In this document: piece by piece, positions 15,545-23,782 of the stretch | Position numbering within the stretch: the stretch's first letter is position 1 | Layout: each line of letters begins with the position of its first letter | From: Sulfurimicrobium sp031426915 | GTDB taxonomy: Bacteria; Pseudomonadota; Gammaproteobacteria; Burkholderiales; Sulfuricellaceae | Length of the DNA stretch: 36,042 bases | Direction: 5' to 3' | NCBI GenBank assembly: GCA_031426915.1 | Contig: JASJPB010000023.1 | Coordinates: 1 to 36,042 of the forward strand | Notes under the pieces: generated by a model | The model's input: the letters and a program-made list of their open reading frames with translations, nothing else | The model's database searches: none | What the model was told of the DNA's origin: nothing | Translations under genes and position numbers: made by a program

Positions 15545-16303
15545 ATGCGCGAGAAACTGGTCGCGGGTAACTGGAAAATGCACGGTAACCTGGCTGAAAA
15601 CAAGGCGCTGCTGGATGCTCTCGTACCTCAGTTGGCGGGCCTCAAAGGGGCTTCATGCGCGGTTTGCGTGCCTTTCCCTTATTTGTTTCAGGCGCAAGCT
15701 GCGCTGCAGAACACCAATATTGCGTGGGGCGCTCAGAACATGAGCCAGCATGAGAAAGGCGCCTTTACCGGTGAGGTTTCCGCGTCAATGCTGCTGGATT
15801 TCGGCTGCAAATACGCCATTGTCGGACACTCTGAACGTCGTGCACTGTTCGGCGAGAATGACGCCGCGGTGGCTGCCAAATTCGTTGCGGCGCAGAAAGC
15901 TGGCTTGACACCTATCTTGTGCGTTGGTGAGACACTGGCAGAACGCGAAGCCAACATCACCGAACAGGTGGTCGCACGCCAACTGGATGCCGTGCTGACG
16001 CTGGCTGGCGTGACTGCTTTGTCAAAATCCATTGTTGCCTATGAGCCGGTTTGGGCGATCGGGACCGGCAAAACCGCTACTCCGGAGCAGGCGCAGGCAG
16101 TGCACGCTTTCATCCGCGCCAAGGTGGCGGCGGCAAGCACGGAAGTGGCTGCGGCCCTGGTGATTCAGTACGGGGGTAGCGTAAAAGCCGCGAATGCGGC
16201 ACAATTGTTCTCTATGCCGGATATCGATGGTGGTTTGATCGGCGGCGCTGCCCTCAGCGCCGATGAGTTTGTCGCGATCTGCCGTGCTGCTCAGCTTGGT
16301 TAA
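15545..16303 (+). CDS. tpiA: triosephosphate isomerase
   Basis: TpiA interconverts dihydroxyacetone phosphate and glyceraldehyde-3-phosphate in glycolysis, gluconeogenesis and the Calvin cycle. The 252-residue TIM barrel has the active-site K11 (GNWKMHG), H95 (VGHSERR) and E167 (AYEPVWAIGTG), plus the phosphate-binding YGGSVKAAN. The ATG at 15545 is chosen because GAGG at 15533-15536 lies 8 bases upstream; in-frame ATGs at 15515 and 15539 are farther from or too near to that site, and the first would sit right at the -10 element. It precedes secG by 32 bases on the same strand. Confidence 0.97.
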   Translation: MREKLVAGNWKMHGNLAENKALLDALVPQLAGLKGASCAVCVPFPYLFQAQAALQNTNIAWGAQNMSQHEKGAFTGEVSASMLLDFGCKYAIVGHSERRALFGENDAAVAAKFVAAQKAGLTPILCVGETLAEREANITEQVVARQLDAVLTLAGVTALSKSIVAYEPVWAIGTGKTATPEQAQAVHAFIRAKVAAASTEVAAALVIQYGGSVKAANAAQLFSMPDIDGGLIGGAALSADEFVAICRAAQLG

Positions 16304-16335
16304 GTTTGTTCTTGTATAAGGTGGTTGTTTAATTT

Positions 16336-16674
16336 ATGGAAACATTGGTTTGGATTGTGCATGTGGTGGCTGCATTGGGCGTGGTTGGCTTGGTATTGAT
16401 GCAGCACGGAAAAGGGGCGGACATGGGAGCTGCATTTGGTAGCGGTGCTTCCGGTAGCCTCTTCGGGTCGAGTGGCTCGGCCAATTTTTTGAGCCGTGCC
16501 ACGGCAATACTTGCCACTGTGTTTTTTATCACCAGCCTGAGTCTGGCCTACTTGTCCGCCACAAAATCCAAGCCGCTTGGCGTGATGCAAAGCCAAAGTC
16601 AGGAGCTGCCGTCAACGCAGCCTGTGGCGCCAGTTAGTGGGCCGGCTTCGAAATCCAAGGATATTCCGAACTAA
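16336..16674 (+). CDS. secG: preprotein translocase subunit SecG
   Basis: SecG is the small auxiliary subunit of the SecYEG channel. The 112-residue protein has two membrane helices (about 2-22 and 52-74). The conserved loop between them reads VLMQHGKGADMGAAFGSGASGSLFGSSGSANFL. The C-terminal tail is polar, Ser/Pro-rich and poorly conserved. It lies between tpiA and tRNA-Leu(GAG), as secG does next to leuU in E. coli. Confidence 0.95.
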   Translation: METLVWIVHVVAALGVVGLVLMQHGKGADMGAAFGSGASGSLFGSSGSANFLSRATAILATVFFITSLSLAYLSATKSKPLGVMQSQSQELPSTQPVAPVSGPASKSKDIPN

Positions 16675-16685
16675 AAGTGTTTGTT

Positions 16686-16716
16686 GTGATGCCCGTATTG
16701 TGGGCCTCACTTTGTT
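16686..16716 (+). terminator. hairpin between secG and tRNA-Leu
   Basis: GTGATGCCC at 16686-16694 pairs with GGGCCTCAC at 16702-16710 (one mismatch) around a 7-base loop, followed by TTTGTT. It may terminate secG messages or mark the processing point of a secG-tRNA transcript; it lies only 6 bases before the tRNA. Confidence 0.5.
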
Positions 16717-16721
16717 GCAAA

Positions 16722-16806
16722 GCCGATGTGGTGAAATTGGTAGACACGCTATCTTGAGGGGGTAGTGGCGAAAGCCGTAGCAGTTCGAGTCTGCTCATCG
16801 GCACCA
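16722..16806 (+). tRNA. tRNA-Leu(GAG)
   Basis: A class II tRNA of 85 bases including encoded CCA. The acceptor stem is GCCGATG (16722-16728) with CATCGGC (16796-16802), discriminator A16803, then CCA. The anticodon stem CTATC/GGTAG holds the loop TTGAGGG with anticodon GAG at 16756-16758, reading CUC and CUU. The long variable arm TGGCGAAAGCCGT is typical of leucine tRNAs. The T arm is AGCAG-TTCGAGT-CTGCT. E. coli leuU, also GAG, sits next to secG as well. Confidence 0.97.
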
Positions 16807-16880
16807 TACATAAAATAATATTATAAGAATATAATAATATTTAATAACATATTGAAAAATAAAAATAATAATAAAGCACA
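16807..16880. other. very AT-rich tract upstream of nuoA
   Basis: About 74 bases made almost only of A and T, far from the GC-rich surroundings. Inside it AAATAATATTAT (16813-16824) and ATAATAATATTT (16831-16842) form a 12-bp inverted repeat with one mismatch and a 6-base loop. It contains no reading frame. It may act as a promoter UP element or bend site for the nuo operon. Confidence 0.55.
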
Positions 16881-16883
16881 AGC

Positions 16884-16913
16884 TTGACTTATAAGGCCTG
16901 TCGCGCCTAAGCT
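16884..16913 (+). promoter_or_regulatory. possible nuo operon promoter
   Basis: TTGACT (16884-16889) is a good -35 match directly downstream of the AT-rich tract. The -10 is weak: TAAGCT at 16908-16913 with an 18-base spacer is the best I see. The placement before a 15-kb operon is sensible but the call is tentative. Confidence 0.35.
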
Positions 16914-16949
16914 TCCTTCTAATTGTTGGGTTATTCGCGGAGCTACGGA

Positions 16950-17306
16950 ATGTTGGAAAACTATTTTCCAATCCTGGTGTTTGTAGCAGTAGGCCTGCTG
17001 GTTGGCGTGGGTCCAATGGTGGCAGGTTTTGTGCTGGCGCCCCATCGCCCCGATAGCGAAAAAAATTCTCCTTACGAATGCGGCTTTGAGGCATTCGAAG
17101 ATGCGCGCATGAAGTTCGACGTGCGTTATTACCTGATTGCAATTCTCTTTATTCTGTTCGATCTGGAAATCGCCTTTCTCTTTCCGTGGGCTGTGGTGCT
17201 CCAGGAAATTGGTCTGTTCGGCTACGTGGCGATGGTGATTTTCCTTGCCATTCTGGTGGTCGGTTTCGTATATGAATGGAAGAAGGGGGCCTTGGAGTGG
17301 GAATAG
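16950..17306 (+). CDS. nuoA: NADH-quinone oxidoreductase subunit A
   Basis: NuoA is a membrane subunit at the joint between the hydrophilic arm and proton-pumping arm of complex I. The 118-residue product has three membrane helices, and the conserved loop PYECGFEAFEDARMKFDVRYYLIAILFILFDLE between helices 1 and 2, whose Cys and acidic residues line the quinone region. The ATG at 16950 has GGAG 7 bases upstream; an upstream TTG at 16923 in the same frame is not needed. It is the first gene of the nuoA-N operon and overlaps nuoB. Confidence 0.96.
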   Translation: MLENYFPILVFVAVGLLVGVGPMVAGFVLAPHRPDSEKNSPYECGFEAFEDARMKFDVRYYLIAILFILFDLEIAFLFPWAVVLQEIGLFGYVAMVIFLAILVVGFVYEWKKGALEWE

Positions 17307-17773
17307 AAGGCGTCTTTGAAAAGGGCTTCGTCACCACGACTGTCGATACGGTTATCAATTACACCCGTACCGGGTCCTTGTGGCCAATGACCTTCGGGCT
17401 GGCCTGCTGCGCGGTTGAAATGATGCAGGCGGGCGCCTCCAGATACGACCTCGATCGCTTCGGCATCGTGTTCCGCCCAAGTCCGCGCCAGTCCGACGTA
17501 ATGATCGTGGCCGGCACGCTTACCAACAAGATGGCGCCCGCCTTGCGCAAAGTCTACGACCAGATGGCGGAGCCGCGCTGGGTGGTTTCGATGGGTTCGT
17601 GCGCTAATGGCGGTGGTTACTATCACTACTCCTACTCGGTGGTGCGTGGGTGCGACCGCATCGTGCCGGTCGACGTGTATGTGCCGGGGTGCCCGCCCAC
17701 AGCTGAAGCGCTGCTTTATGGCCTGATCCAGTTGCAGAACAAGATCAAGCGCACCAACACCATTGCCCGCTAG
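17297..17773 (+). CDS. nuoB: NADH-quinone oxidoreductase subunit B
   Basis: NuoB carries the terminal cluster N2, which passes electrons to quinone. The four cluster ligands are visible as C37-C38 (FGLACCAVEM), C102 (GSCANGGG) and C132 (PGCPPTAEAL). The GTG at 17297 gives MGIEGVFEKGFVTTT, the usual N-terminus, 158 residues, with AGAAGGGGG as a ribosome site 7 bases upstream. An in-frame ATG at 17276 would overlap that site. With the GTG start it overlaps the end of nuoA by 10 bases. Confidence 0.96.
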   Translation: MGIEGVFEKGFVTTTVDTVINYTRTGSLWPMTFGLACCAVEMMQAGASRYDLDRFGIVFRPSPRQSDVMIVAGTLTNKMAPALRKVYDQMAEPRWVVSMGSCANGGGYYHYSYSVVRGCDRIVPVDVYVPGCPPTAEALLYGLIQLQNKIKRTNTIAR

Positions 17774-17789
17774 AGATTCGATCCCACAC

Positions 17790-18383
17790 ATGAACGCTTT
17801 CCTCCAAGGACTAACCAACTCGCTGCAAAGTGCGCTGAGCGGAAAAAATTTCACGCTCACCGAACGTCTTGACGAGTTGACGCTGGTGGTACAGGACCAG
17901 GACTGGTTGGCGGTTGCGCTGCTACTGCGCGATCACCCGGAACTTCGTTTTGAGCAGCTGTCGGATGCGTGCGGCATGGATTACAGCGATTATGGCTGCG
18001 GCGCGTGGGAGGGTCGCCGTTTTGCTGCGGTCTACCATCTTCTCTCCGTCAGTCTTAATCAGCGTTTGCGGGTGAGGGTTTTTGCAGCGGACGACGAGTT
18101 TCCAGTGGTGGATTCGGTTATGTCAATTTGGCCTGCCGCCAACTGGTATGAGCGTGAAGCATTCGATCTCTACGGTATCGTTTTCAAGGGGCACGACGAT
18201 CTGCGCAGAATTTTGACTGATTATGGTTTTATCGGTCATCCATTCAGGAAAGACTTCCCGCTTTCCGGCAACGTGGAAATGCGTTACGACCCGGATCAGC
18301 ACCGCGTGATTTATCAGCCCGTCACAGTCGAAGAGCGGGTTCTGGTGCCGCGCACCATCCGCGAGGACAGTTACAGTGCCTGA
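17790..18383 (+). CDS. nuoC: NADH-quinone oxidoreductase subunit C
   Basis: NuoC is a peripheral-arm subunit (30-kDa family) packed against NuoD and NuoB. The family signature EREAFDLYGIVFKGHDDLRR occupies 121-140, followed by ILTDYGFIGHPFRKDFPL. The 197-residue length fits a separate NuoC; unlike E. coli, nuoC and nuoD are not fused. The ATG at 17790 is chosen over an upstream TTG at 17763 that would overlap nuoB. No strong Shine-Dalgarno sequence is seen. The stop overlaps nuoD by eight bases. Confidence 0.96.
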   Translation: MNAFLQGLTNSLQSALSGKNFTLTERLDELTLVVQDQDWLAVALLLRDHPELRFEQLSDACGMDYSDYGCGAWEGRRFAAVYHLLSVSLNQRLRVRVFAADDEFPVVDSVMSIWPAANWYEREAFDLYGIVFKGHDDLRRILTDYGFIGHPFRKDFPLSGNVEMRYDPDQHRVIYQPVTVEERVLVPRTIREDSYSA

Positions 18384-19635
18384 AATCAAAAATTACACCC
18401 TTAACTTTGGTCCCCAGCATCCGGCCGCGCACGGCGTTTTGCGCATGGTGCTGGAACTGGATGGTGAAGTGGTGATGCGTGCCGACCCTCATATCGGCCT
18501 GTTGCATCGTGGCACGGAAAAGCTGGCTGAATACAAGACCTTCCTCCAGTCAGTTCCCTACATGGATCGGCTCGATTATGTGTCCATGATGAGCAATGAG
18601 CACGCCTATGTGATGGCGATCGAGAAGCTGCTCCAACTCGAAGTTCCCGTCCGCGCCCAGTACATCCGCGTCCTGTTCGACGAAATTACCCGCATCCTCA
18701 ACCACCTGTTGTGGATAGGCGCGCACGCGCTGGACGTCGGCGCCATGACCATGTTCCTCTATGCTTTCCGCGAGCGTGAAGACCTGATGGATTGTTACGA
18801 GGCGGTGTCCGGTGCGCGTCTGCATGCAGCTTACTACCGGCCGGGGGGTGTATATCGCGACTTGCCGGATAGCATGCCGCAATACCAGACGGACAAGATG
18901 CCGCGGCATAGCGAAAACGACGTGAAATTCATGAACCAGAACCGCCATGGTTCCATGCTGGATTTCATCGAGGATTTTACTCAGCGCTTCCCTACCTATG
19001 TGGATGAGTACGAAACCCTGCTCACGGATAACCGTATCTGGAAGCAACGCACGGTGGGCATCGGCGTAATCACGCCCGAGCGGGCCCTGGCCAAGGGCCT
19101 GACCGGGCCGATGCTGCGTGGCTCCGGACTGGCCTGGGATATTCGCAAACAACAGCCGTATGAAGTGTATGACCGGATGGATTTCGATATCCCGGTGGGT
19201 ACCAATGGCGACTGTTACGACCGTTACCTGGTGCGCATGGAAGAAATGCGCCAGTCCAATCGCATCATGAAGCAGTGCGTGGACTGGCTGCGCAAGAATC
19301 CCGGGCCGGTGATTACCGAAAACTACAAGGTGGCGCCGCCCAAGCGCGAGGCAATGAAGTCGAACATGGAAGAATTGATCCATCACTTCAAGCTGTTTAG
19401 CGAAGGCATGCATGTTCCTGCGGGCGAAGCCTACTGCGCGATCGAACATCCCAAGGGCGAGTTCGGGATTTATCTGGTTTCCGATGGCGCCAACAAGCCC
19501 TACCGCTTGAAGATTCGTGCACCGGGGTTTGCGCACATGCAGGCGATGGATGAGATGGCGCGCGGACACATGATTGCAGATGTGGTGGCGCTGATGGGCA
19601 CGATGGATATCGTGTTCGGTGAAATTGACCGTTAA
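18376..19635 (+). CDS. nuoD: NADH-quinone oxidoreductase subunit D
   Basis: NuoD (49-kDa family) forms much of the quinone-reduction chamber with NuoB. The N-terminal segment NFGPQHPAAHGVLRMVLELDG carries the histidine loop near the quinone head group. HIGLLHRGTEKLAE and the C-terminal DIVFGEIDR are family hallmarks. It has 419 residues. The start is GTG at 18376 with GAGGA 8 bases upstream, inside the last codons of nuoC, so translation is coupled. nuoE begins 9 bases after its stop. Confidence 0.97.
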   Translation: MPEIKNYTLNFGPQHPAAHGVLRMVLELDGEVVMRADPHIGLLHRGTEKLAEYKTFLQSVPYMDRLDYVSMMSNEHAYVMAIEKLLQLEVPVRAQYIRVLFDEITRILNHLLWIGAHALDVGAMTMFLYAFREREDLMDCYEAVSGARLHAAYYRPGGVYRDLPDSMPQYQTDKMPRHSENDVKFMNQNRHGSMLDFIEDFTQRFPTYVDEYETLLTDNRIWKQRTVGIGVITPERALAKGLTGPMLRGSGLAWDIRKQQPYEVYDRMDFDIPVGTNGDCYDRYLVRMEEMRQSNRIMKQCVDWLRKNPGPVITENYKVAPPKREAMKSNMEELIHHFKLFSEGMHVPAGEAYCAIEHPKGEFGIYLVSDGANKPYRLKIRAPGFAHMQAMDEMARGHMIADVVALMGTMDIVFGEIDR

Positions 19636-19643
19636 GAACTGAA

Positions 19644-20117
19644 ATGCTAAGCCAAGAATCCTTCACGAAAATTGACCGCGAAATCGCCAAGTATCCTGCT
19701 GACCAGAAGCAGGCGGCGGTGATGGGCGCACTGCGCATTGCTCAGGATGAGCATGGCTGGTTGTCTACGGAAATCATGGATGTCGTCGCCGAATACCTCG
19801 GCATGGCGCCGATTGCGGTCTACGAAGTGGCGACGTTTTATAACATGTACGATTTGAAACCAGTCGGTAAATATAAAATCACCGTGTGTACCAATCTTTC
19901 CTGCACCCTGGTGGGTTCGGATGGGATCGCCGCCCATATGAAAAGGAAACTTGGCGTCGAGTTTGGCGAAACCACGGGTGATGGTCGCTTTACCCTGAAG
20001 GAAGGGGAGTGCATGGGTGCTTGCGGAGAGGGGCCGTTGTTCCTCGTCAACAATAAGCGCATGTGCGGTGGCCTCACTGCCGAAAAAGTCGATCAAATCC
20101 TGGCGGAGCTCGAATAA
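19644..20117 (+). CDS. nuoE: NADH-quinone oxidoreductase subunit E
   Basis: NuoE (24-kDa family) is part of the NADH-dehydrogenase module with NuoF and NuoG and holds the [2Fe-2S] cluster N1a. The ligands are C82 and C87 (CTNLSC) and C123 and C127 (CMGAC) in the thioredoxin-like C-terminal half; the N-terminal half is helical. The length of 157 residues is normal. Its TAA stop shares one base with the nuoF start (TAATG). Confidence 0.96.
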   Translation: MLSQESFTKIDREIAKYPADQKQAAVMGALRIAQDEHGWLSTEIMDVVAEYLGMAPIAVYEVATFYNMYDLKPVGKYKITVCTNLSCTLVGSDGIAAHMKRKLGVEFGETTGDGRFTLKEGECMGACGEGPLFLVNNKRMCGGLTAEKVDQILAELE

Positions 20118-21382
20118 TGGCGAATGAAGTCATCTTTCACTCCATTCATCTGCCCGAATCGTGGAAGCTTTCCAGCTATATCGCCACAGGCGGCTATGAA
20201 ACGCTCAGGAAGGTGGTGACGGAAAAGGTGCCTGCCGAGGAAATCATCAACCAGGTCAAGCTTTCCGCATTGCGCGGTCGCGGCGGTGCGGGTTTTCCCA
20301 CCGGGCTGAAGTGGAGCTTCATGCCACGCCATTTCGAGGGTGACAAGTACATCGTCTGCAACACCGACGAGGGCGAGCCGGGCACCTTCAAGGACCGCGA
20401 TATCATTCGCTTCAACCCGCACCAGCTTATCGAGGGCATGGCTATCGCCGCCTATACCATGGGCGTCAAGGTGGGTTACAACTACATCCACGGCGAAATC
20501 TGGGAAGCCTACGAGCGCTTCGAGCAGGCGCTGGACGAGGCGCGTGCTGCGGGATTCCTAGGCGACAATCTGTTCGGCACCGATTTTTGTTTCAATCTTC
20601 ACGCCCATCATGGATATGGTGCCTATGTGTGTGGCGAGGAAACTGCCCTGCTCGAATCCATCGAAGGCAAGAAAGGCCAGCCGCGCTTCAAACCGCCTTT
20701 TCCCGCCAGCTTCGGCCTGTTCGGCAAGCCCACCACCATCAACAACACCGAAACCTTCGCCAGTATCCCTTACATCATCCGGCATGGCGGGCAGAAGTTT
20801 CTCGAACTGGGCAAGCCCAACAATGGCGGAACCAAGATTTTCTCGGTTTCCGGTCACGTCAACAAACCCGGCAATTTCGAAATCGGCATGGGCACGCCTT
20901 TTGCCGAATTGCTCGAAATGGCGGGGGGAGTGCGTAGCGGTCACAAGCTGAAAGCGGTCATTCCCGGCGGTTCCTCGGTGCCGGTGGTGCCGGGCGAGAT
21001 CATGATGGACCTCACCATGGATTACGATTCCATTGCCAAGGCCGGCTCCTACCTGGGCGCGGGCTCGGTGATCGTGATGGATGAGACGGTGTGCATGGTG
21101 AAAGCGCTGGAACGCCTGTCCTACTTCTATTTCGAGGAATCCTGCGGGCAATGCACGCCGTGCCGGGAAGGTACCGGTTGGCTGTATCGTATTATTCACC
21201 GTATTGAACATGGATTGGGACGGCCGGAGGATCTGGATCTGCTCGCCAGCGTCACCAGCAATATTTCCGGACGCACCATCTGCGCGCTGGGCGACGCGGC
21301 CGCGATGCCGGTGCAGGGCATGCTGAAGCACTACCGCAATGAATTCGAGTATCACATCGAGCACAAAAAGTGCATGGTTTGA
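20117..21382 (+). CDS. nuoF: NADH-quinone oxidoreductase subunit F
   Basis: NuoF (51-kDa family) binds NADH and FMN and starts electron transfer. The FMN/NADH loop is GRGGAGF (54-60). GAYVCGEETALLESIEG is the second nucleotide-binding signature. Cluster N3 [4Fe-4S] is held by C343, C346 and C349 (SCGQCTPCREG) and C389 (TICALGDAA). The ATG at 20117 (421 residues) overlaps the nuoE stop by one base and has GGAG about 9 bases upstream; the frame is open from 20063 but those codons lie within nuoE. Confidence 0.97.
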   Translation: MANEVIFHSIHLPESWKLSSYIATGGYETLRKVVTEKVPAEEIINQVKLSALRGRGGAGFPTGLKWSFMPRHFEGDKYIVCNTDEGEPGTFKDRDIIRFNPHQLIEGMAIAAYTMGVKVGYNYIHGEIWEAYERFEQALDEARAAGFLGDNLFGTDFCFNLHAHHGYGAYVCGEETALLESIEGKKGQPRFKPPFPASFGLFGKPTTINNTETFASIPYIIRHGGQKFLELGKPNNGGTKIFSVSGHVNKPGNFEIGMGTPFAELLEMAGGVRSGHKLKAVIPGGSSVPVVPGEIMMDLTMDYDSIAKAGSYLGAGSVIVMDETVCMVKALERLSYFYFEESCGQCTPCREGTGWLYRIIHRIEHGLGRPEDLDLLASVTSNISGRTICALGDAAAMPVQGMLKHYRNEFEYHIEHKKCMV

Positions 21383-21414
21383 CCCGCTGGCAAATCTTAC
21401 CGACACAATAATTT

Positions 21415-23778
21415 ATGGCCCACATTGAAATCGACGGCAAGCAGGTAGAAGTAAAGGACGGCAGCACCGTAATGGACGCTGCTCGCCAGTTGGGAATCCA
21501 TATTCCCCATTTCTGCTACCACAAGAAATTATCCATTGCCGCCAACTGCCGCATGTGCCTGGTGGAGGTGGAAAAGGCGCCCAAGCCTTTGCCGGCATGC
21601 GCTACCCCGGTGACGGATGGAATGAAGGTGTTTACGCGTTCCGAATCCGCGATCCGCGCCCAGAAGGGCGTGATGGAATTTTTGCTGATCAATCACCCGC
21701 TCGATTGTCCGATCTGCGATCAGGGCGGCGAATGCCAGTTGCAGGATCTTGCGGTCGGCTATGGCGATGTCGCTTCCCGTTACCAGGAGGAAAAGCGGGT
21801 TGTCAGCAACAAGGAACTCGGTCCGCTGATTTCCACCGACATGACGCGTTGCATCCACTGTACCCGGTGCGTGCGTTTCGGCCAGGAAATCGCCGGAATC
21901 ATGGAGCTCGGTCAGGCCGGACGTGGCGAACATTCCGAAATCATGCCGTTTGTGGAACGTACGGTAAGTTCCGAATTGTCCGGCAACATGATCGATCTGT
22001 GTCCGGTGGGCGCGCTCACCAGCAAGCCATTCCGCTATTCCGCCCGTTCCTGGGAACTGACGCGGCGCGCTTCGATCAGCCCGCACGACAGCCTGGGCGC
22101 CAATCTGGCGGTGCATGTGAAGAGCAATCGCGTGCTACGCGTGGTGCCTCGGGACAACGAAGTCGTCAACGAGTGCTGGCTGTCCGACAAGGATCGCTTC
22201 TCCTATGAAGGCCTGAATTCCGAACAACGCCTCACGCAACCCATGATCAAGCGTCATGGAGAATGGCAGGAATGCGACTGGCAGACGGCACTGGAATATG
22301 TCGCCAACGGATTGAAACGCATCCGCGATGACCACGGCGCGGCACAAATCGGCGCCCTCGCAACGCCCCACAGCACGCTGGAGGAACTATATCTGCTGCA
22401 GAAGTTCATGCGCGGCTTGGGTAGCGGCAACGTGGATCACCGTACGCGCCAAGCGGATTTCCGCCTCGATGCCGCGACACAGGGCGCTCCGTGGCTCGGC
22501 CAGAGCATCGCCGAATTGCAGGAGGTTAGAAGTGCATTGGTGATTGGCAGTTCGCTGTGCAAGGATCACCCTTTGCTGGCGCATCGGCTGCGTCAGGCCG
22601 TCAAGGCCGGTGCCGAGTTGAACTTGGTCAATCCTGTCGATGATGATTTGCACACCAAACTTGCGAATAAACTGATCGTCGCCCCAAGCGACATGGTAAA
22701 TGCCCTGGCCCAGGTGCTTAAGGCGCTGGCCGAAATCAAACAAACTCCGGCGTCACAGTCTGTCATGGGCGTTGCGGTATCACCCGCAGCGGCTGCGATT
22801 GCTTCCAGCCTGGCGGATGGTGTCAAAGCGGTGGTATTGCTGGGCAATCTGGCACAACATCATCCGCGTTACAGTGAATTGCATGGCCTGGCACAGGAAA
22901 TTGCGCGCATTTCGGGCGCCAAACTGGGCGTGCTGGGCGAGGCAGCCAACAGTGTGGGCGCCTGCCTGGCCGGTGCGGTTCCCTTCGCGGGCTCGCTGGG
23001 CAAGGAGGTCACTGCCGGGATGAACGCTGCAGAGATGCTTGCAACGCCACGTCTTGCCTATCTGTTGCTGAATACCGAAATTGAGCTCGATAGTCACGAT
23101 CCGCAACAAGCGCTGCAAGCTATGGAAAATGCAGAGCTGGTGGTGGCGATGAGCGCTTATCGTCACCAGGCGATGAATTATGCCGATGTGCTGTTGCCGG
23201 TGGCGCCATTTGCCGAAACTTCCGGCACCTACGTCAACACCGAAGGGCGTGCACAGAGCTTCAATGCCGTAGTAAAACCCATGGGCGAAACCAGGCCGGC
23301 GTGGAAAGTGTTGCGCGTGCTGGGCAATATGTTCAATCTCAATGGGTTTGCATATAACAGTTCCGAGGAAGTGCGCGCAGAGATACTGGTCGGGGGTGAA
23401 ACAGCCCTGCTTGCAGCTTGCAACAACCAGTTGCAGGATGTTGAACTGGGCGATGTCGCGCTGGTTGCTCGTAGCGGTGTGCAGCGAATCGGTGAAGTAC
23501 CGATTTACCAGGCAGATGCTCTGGTGCGCCGCGCCGAATCCTTGCAGCGCACATTTGACGCTGCTGCGCCCGATGCGGTGATGAATGAAGCCTTGATGCA
23601 ACAGTTGCAGATTGAGGATGGCGCGATGGTAGTGGTGCGTCAGGGTGGCGGCAGTGCGGTGATGCGTGCCAGAAGAGACAACAGGCTGCCTGCTGGATGT
23701 GCGCGGGTGGCTGCAGCCCATTCCCTGACTGCTGGTCTGGGTCCGATGTTTGGCGAAATTGTGGTAGAGAAGGCCTGA
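21415..23778 (+). CDS. nuoG: NADH-quinone oxidoreductase subunit G
   Basis: NuoG (75-kDa family) carries the electron wire of the peripheral arm. The ferredoxin-like N-terminus binds N1b through C34, C45, C48 and C62. N5 is bound by H94, C98, C101 and C107. N4 is bound by C146, C149, C152 and C196. The remaining ~570 residues form the molybdopterin-oxidoreductase-like domain without catalytic role. The CxxCxxxC motif that binds the extra cluster N7 in some bacteria is not present; that segment reads SISPHDSLGANL, leaving only C254. The length of 787 residues is normal. No clear Shine-Dalgarno sequence precedes the ATG. Confidence 0.97.
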   Translation: MAHIEIDGKQVEVKDGSTVMDAARQLGIHIPHFCYHKKLSIAANCRMCLVEVEKAPKPLPACATPVTDGMKVFTRSESAIRAQKGVMEFLLINHPLDCPICDQGGECQLQDLAVGYGDVASRYQEEKRVVSNKELGPLISTDMTRCIHCTRCVRFGQEIAGIMELGQAGRGEHSEIMPFVERTVSSELSGNMIDLCPVGALTSKPFRYSARSWELTRRASISPHDSLGANLAVHVKSNRVLRVVPRDNEVVNECWLSDKDRFSYEGLNSEQRLTQPMIKRHGEWQECDWQTALEYVANGLKRIRDDHGAAQIGALATPHSTLEELYLLQKFMRGLGSGNVDHRTRQADFRLDAATQGAPWLGQSIAELQEVRSALVIGSSLCKDHPLLAHRLRQAVKAGAELNLVNPVDDDLHTKLANKLIVAPSDMVNALAQVLKALAEIKQTPASQSVMGVAVSPAAAAIASSLADGVKAVVLLGNLAQHHPRYSELHGLAQEIARISGAKLGVLGEAANSVGACLAGAVPFAGSLGKEVTAGMNAAEMLATPRLAYLLLNTEIELDSHDPQQALQAMENAELVVAMSAYRHQAMNYADVLLPVAPFAETSGTYVNTEGRAQSFNAVVKPMGETRPAWKVLRVLGNMFNLNGFAYNSSEEVRAEILVGGETALLAACNNQLQDVELGDVALVARSGVQRIGEVPIYQADALVRRAESLQRTFDAAAPDAVMNEALMQQLQIEDGAMVVVRQGGGSAVMRARRDNRLPAGCARVAAAHSLTAGLGPMFGEIVVEKA

Positions 23779-23782
23779 ATTG

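Noticed and set aside
17276..17296. ATG start for nuoB at 17276
   Set aside because: It adds seven residues absent from relatives and would place the start upstream of the AGAAGGGGG ribosome site that serves the GTG at 17297.
18550..19569. 339-codon minus-strand frame opposite nuoD
   Set aside because: Shadow of the highly conserved nuoD gene; no ribosome site or domain.
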